The position numbers and the translations under genes were made by a program. Below, piece by piece: positions 61,133 to 64,000 of a stretch of 64,000 bases of DNA. Positions within the stretch are counted from its first letter, which is position 1; the number at the start of each line of letters is the position of its first letter. The notes below the pieces were generated by a model that saw only the letters and a program-made list of their open reading frames with translations, did no database searches and was not told where the DNA came from. Location: assembly GCA_050953825.1 (NCBI GenBank), contig JBMNNF010000005.1:62001-126000 (forward strand), read 5' to 3'. Origin of the DNA: DUQW01 sp050953825. GTDB lineage: Bacteria > Bacillota_I > Bacilli_A > Acholeplasmatales > Acholeplasmataceae.

Positions 61133-62743
61133 ATGGAAAATAAAGATTATAATCAAAACGAAGAACAAAAACCACAATATGAATATTTTAGAGAACAAAA
61201 TGACTCGAAACAAGACCCCAATCAAGGTCCTAATCGTAAAATTAGTAAAAGATTACTTGGGCTAATCTTTTTAGCTGCGGTTGTATTTGCGTTTTTCTTA
61301 GGGTTTATGTCAAGTGTTATCACTAAGGTAACATTTGAACCTAACAATCCAATTATTGACATCCCTAATAACAACAATAATAACAACCAAGTTGAGACAA
61401 CTGCCTATACTGCATTATATGATTTCTTAGAAGAACATTCCTTTGAAGGAGTAGATGAGGAAAGAGCATTCTATTATCAATTGTTGTCTTTAGTTGAATC
61501 ATTAAATGATCCATACGCATCAATTAGTTTTTCGACCGTCATTATAGGACCAAGCGGATCAACTAATGATTATGATGACGAACATTTTGAAGGATTAGGT
61601 ATTACTTTCATTTATGATGAATATGTTATGAAAATTAGTGACATCATGAGAGGTTCTCCAGCTGAGAAAGCATATATTTACCCAGGGGATCAAATTGTTG
61701 GTGCCGTTATTGATGGCAGAAAGATTTATTTTGCTACAACCAAAATGGATCAAGATGAAGCGATTCCATATGTTAGAGGTGTTCCTGGCGATACTAAAAC
61801 ATTAATTATTAAGGGTTTAGATGAATCAGAAAGAATAGTAACCGTTACTTATCAAAGATTCCCACGTCCAACGATTACCAGTAATTATAAAGATACGACT
61901 GCAACTTATGGATATATTAAAATTCATGAGTTCCGTGAAAAAACATCAGTTGTCTTTGGCGAACATCTTCGATTAATTGAGCCTAGATTAGATGATCCTA
62001 ACTCAGTATTAATTATTGACTTAAGAGATAATCCTGGTGGACTTTTAACATCAGTTACTGGAATTATTAGACAACTGCTTCCAAGTGAAGATTCACGAGC
62101 GGTTAGTGTTAAAGCTGAAAAAACAGGTGTTCAAACTTATTATGGTGGTGGTTTGAAAAAAAGAAAACCATATACAATTAAAGTCTTAGTCAATGGAAAA
62201 AGTGCTTCAGCTTCAGAAATGTTAGCTGCAGCCCTTCACTATACTGGTGGCTATGAAGTTTATGGTCAACCAACATTCGGTAAAAATGTTTATCAAAATA
62301 CAAAAGATCGTATGTTAACTAAAAACTTGAAAGCTTCCATCAAATATACCGAAGGTTATTGGTATTACTATGATAAATCCTTAGGTAGAATGGATAAAAT
62401 TGATCGTGAAACCAATCCAATTCCAGTAAATTTAATCGAACCAGAAGGCTTAACTAGTCTGTCAATTCCGTATTACACAAAAGATGTCGCTTTTGATGAA
62501 GTTAATGAAGCACTAGCTTCAGCCCAAAAGTTTTTAAATATTTATAATCCAACGAATAATTTACGAGAAGATGGATATTTAGATCAAAAAACTAAAATGG
62601 CCTTAGAAGCGTTCCAATTTGATAAAGGACTCAATATAACTGGAGTTTATGACTTAAAAACAAGTCAAAAAATGTATAATGATTTTATTGAAAAAAAAGA
62701 AGATCATACGTTTGATAATCAAATCTCAGATTTAATTCCATGA
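61133..62743 (+). CDS. ctpA: Carboxyl-terminal processing protease (S41 family, CtpA-like)
   Basis: This 536-residue protease has an N-terminal membrane anchor (about 36-60), a PDZ domain (about 145-240) and an S41 catalytic domain. The expected nucleophile is S359 in GKSASASEM and the general base K384 in FGKNVYQ, 25 residues apart as in CtpA/Prc. The C-terminal part (about 475-530) has DGYLDQKTKMALEAFQFDKG, a peptidoglycan-binding-domain-1-like fold. It degrades or processes extracytoplasmic proteins. It overlaps recX by 4 bases. Confidence 0.92.
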   Translation: MENKDYNQNEEQKPQYEYFREQNDSKQDPNQGPNRKISKRLLGLIFLAAVVFAFFLGFMSSVITKVTFEPNNPIIDIPNNNNNNNQVETTAYTALYDFLEEHSFEGVDEERAFYYQLLSLVESLNDPYASISFSTVIIGPSGSTNDYDDEHFEGLGITFIYDEYVMKISDIMRGSPAEKAYIYPGDQIVGAVIDGRKIYFATTKMDQDEAIPYVRGVPGDTKTLIIKGLDESERIVTVTYQRFPRPTITSNYKDTTATYGYIKIHEFREKTSVVFGEHLRLIEPRLDDPNSVLIIDLRDNPGGLLTSVTGIIRQLLPSEDSRAVSVKAEKTGVQTYYGGGLKKRKPYTIKVLVNGKSASASEMLAAALHYTGGYEVYGQPTFGKNVYQNTKDRMLTKNLKASIKYTEGYWYYYDKSLGRMDKIDRETNPIPVNLIEPEGLTSLSIPYYTKDVAFDEVNEALASAQKFLNIYNPTNNLREDGYLDQKTKMALEAFQFDKGLNITGVYDLKTSQKMYNDFIEKKEDHTFDNQISDLIP

Positions 62744-63486
62744 GAATATCTAAAGAAAAAGACTCATATTTTCTAATCAAAGACAATTTAAAAATCAAGT
62801 TAGAAATCGAAGTTGTTCAAAAATATCGCTTATATTACGAACAAGCTTATGACATTTCTTATGACGAAATTCTTAACGATAATAATTATTATTTTTACTA
62901 TAAATTAGCTTTAAAACGTCTAGCAAAGATGCAATCAAGAAAAATGTTAGAAAATTACTTAATCGAAAAACAAATTAATAAATCAACACTAAATAAAGTA
63001 ATTAACCGGTTACTAGAATTAAAATATTTAGATGATTATGAATATGCTAAAAATTATCTAAATTTAAAGATGTACCAATATGGTCCATTAAGATTAGAGA
63101 ATAAACTAATTGAGGATGGAGTTCATCCCCAAATTATTAAAGAGCTAATATCTAAGATTGATGAGGGTGAAATACTTTCTAACTTGTTAGAAAAAGATTT
63201 GACCAAAATTAATCAATCAATTTATAACTTTAAACAAAAACTTGTTAGAAAATATTATATGAAAGGATTTAATCTTTCACTAATTAATGAAATGTTATCT
63301 AATTTATTAGAAAATATTGATTATGATGAACTTGATAGCTTAAAAAAAGATTATCAAAAACTATTAATTAAATCATCTTCACTTGATAAAAGTGATTATG
63401 AAAGAAAATTAAGTATTCGCGAGAAATTACTGAGAAAAGGATATCGTTTAGATAATATTAAGAAAGTAGAGGAGTTATATTTATGA
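62740..63486 (+). CDS. recX: Regulatory protein RecX
   Basis: This 248-residue modulator of RecA filaments is all-helical with three-helix repeats. An N-terminal beta part is followed by YKLALKRLAKMQSRKMLENYL and LKYLDDYEYAKNYLNLKMY, with YGPLRLENKLIEDGVHPQII (xGpxrixxxLxxkGi) as the best signature. Length is close to the long Bacillota form (about 265). It overlaps the branching-enzyme gene by 4 bases. Confidence 0.88.
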   Translation: MRISKEKDSYFLIKDNLKIKLEIEVVQKYRLYYEQAYDISYDEILNDNNYYFYYKLALKRLAKMQSRKMLENYLIEKQINKSTLNKVINRLLELKYLDDYEYAKNYLNLKMYQYGPLRLENKLIEDGVHPQIIKELISKIDEGEILSNLLEKDLTKINQSIYNFKQKLVRKYYMKGFNLSLINEMLSNLLENIDYDELDSLKKDYQKLLIKSSSLDKSDYERKLSIREKLLRKGYRLDNIKKVEELYL

Positions 63487-64000
63487 AATGGTTTCCTTCA
63501 AAGGAAGATTTATACTTTTTCGACCAAGGTAAATTAGCCGATGCATATCGCCTGTTTGGTTCTCATTTAATTAGAGATAAAAAAGGTAAAATTGTGGCAA
63601 CTAGGTTTACTGTCTACGCACCAAACGCAGTTGCCGTAAAACTGATATGTTCGTATAACAACTTCGAAGGTTGGAAACATGAACTAACTAAAATTGACCC
63701 GTACGGAGTATGGTCCATTGAAATTCCTGAAAATTTAGAGTGGAATACATATAAATATGAAGTATACACTCAAGATGGCAGAGTTTTATATAAAGCTGAT
63801 CCATATGCTTATTTTAGTGAAGTTAGACCAGCTAATGCCTCAAAAGTATATGATATTGACGGTTATGAGTGGAATGATGACGTTTGGATGTTTACCAAGT
63901 CAAAACCATATAATAAGCCAGTATTAATTTATGAGATGCATCTTGGATCTTGGAAAAGAAAATATGGGCAATTTATTAAATATAATGAACTTGTAGATGA
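63483..64000 (+). CDS. glgB: 1,4-alpha-glucan branching enzyme (partial, runs off the window)
   Basis: The first 172 residues are present, starting MKWFPSKEDLYFFDQGK. A carbohydrate-binding CBM48-type domain shows RLFGSHLI, ATRFTVYAPNAVAVKLI and YNNFEGWKHEL, followed by YKADPYAYFSEVRPANASKVYD. The beginning of the catalytic barrel, VLIYEMHLGSWKRK, is the GlgB signature. The enzyme introduces alpha-1,6 branches in glycogen. The catalytic residues lie beyond the edge. Confidence 0.93.
   Translation, partial: MKWFPSKEDLYFFDQGKLADAYRLFGSHLIRDKKGKIVATRFTVYAPNAVAVKLICSYNNFEGWKHELTKIDPYGVWSIEIPENLEWNTYKYEVYTQDGRVLYKADPYAYFSEVRPANASKVYDIDGYEWNDDVWMFTKSKPYNKPVLIYEMHLGSWKRKYGQFIKYNELVD

Noticed and set aside
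1..64000. Mycoplasma-type genetic code (UGA = Trp)
   Set aside because: Genes end in TGA with the next gene starting at once (for example pgsW, the DUF6305 copy at 7787 and cobA's upstream neighbours), tryptophan is TGG, and prfB is present.
1..64000. CRISPR array, insertion sequence or prophage
   Set aside because: No regularly spaced repeats, transposase, integrase or phage structural genes were seen; the long repeats are within the two giant lipoprotein genes.

Overview
The window is AT-rich bacterial DNA with densely packed genes, strong Shine-Dalgarno (SD) sequences and many intrinsic terminators. UGA is a stop codon: many genes end in TGA, tryptophan is TGG, and a release factor 2 gene (prfB) is present. 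Gene content and order (rimP-nusA-ylxR-ylxQ-infB-rbfA, gmk-rpoZ, RNase J, YitT, a Firmicutes-type PgpA) point to the Bacillota. The very low GC, short NusA and IF2, and SecA without a zinc tail fit a lineage near the standard-code Mollicutes (Acholeplasma/Izemoplasma/Haloplasma-like). This placement is inference. No insertion sequence, phage, integron or CRISPR array was seen.

Layout. (1) 1-2330: end of a cold-shock gene, tRNA-Thr(GGU), a GNAT plus M50-protease pair, tRNA-Gly(GCC). (2) 2623-24897: a poly-gamma-glutamate (gamma-PGA) locus in three transcription units. The first (2623-12613) encodes a gamma-glutamyltransferase lipoprotein, a DctM-like transporter with a 53-residue membrane protein, two M14-like zinc hydrolases, a DUF6305-like lipoprotein and a giant modular lipoprotein. 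The second (12724-19100) encodes glutamate racemase, a second DUF6305-like protein, PgsB, PgsC, PgsW and a two-component system. The third (19397-24897) encodes another giant repeat lipoprotein and a tandem C39-like protease lipoprotein. CcpA-type cre sites lie before the first and third units. (3) 25033-29551: gmk, rpoZ, a MscS channel, uvrC, an exonuclease. (4) 29808-41577: a glutamate fermentation island: glutamate mutase S, L and E, methylaspartate ammonia-lyase, a citrate-lyase-type complex (probably citramalate lyase) with CitC and a CitX-CitG fusion, then a cobalamin supply module (a split transcobalamin-like capture protein, an ECF S-component and a corrinoid adenosyltransferase). (5) 41662-54997: RNase J, a HAD phosphatase, coaD, the rimP-nusA-infB operon, priA-fmt-pgpA and a degenerate HD-GYP membrane protein. 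(6) 55078-64000: a SAM-riboswitch-controlled metK, then secA, prfB, yitT, a CtpA-type protease, recX and the start of glgB.

How it fits together. Racemase supplies D-glutamate, PgsB/C/W make and export gamma-PGA, and the surface GGT and M14-like hydrolases could trim or recycle it. Glutamate can be fermented by the AdoCbl-dependent methylaspartate route, whose cofactor is imported and adenosylated by the adjacent genes. Two genes (the giant lipoprotein at 19397 and metK) have a good SD far from the start codon with a hairpin between that would bring them together, which is an unusual shared translation-initiation layout.
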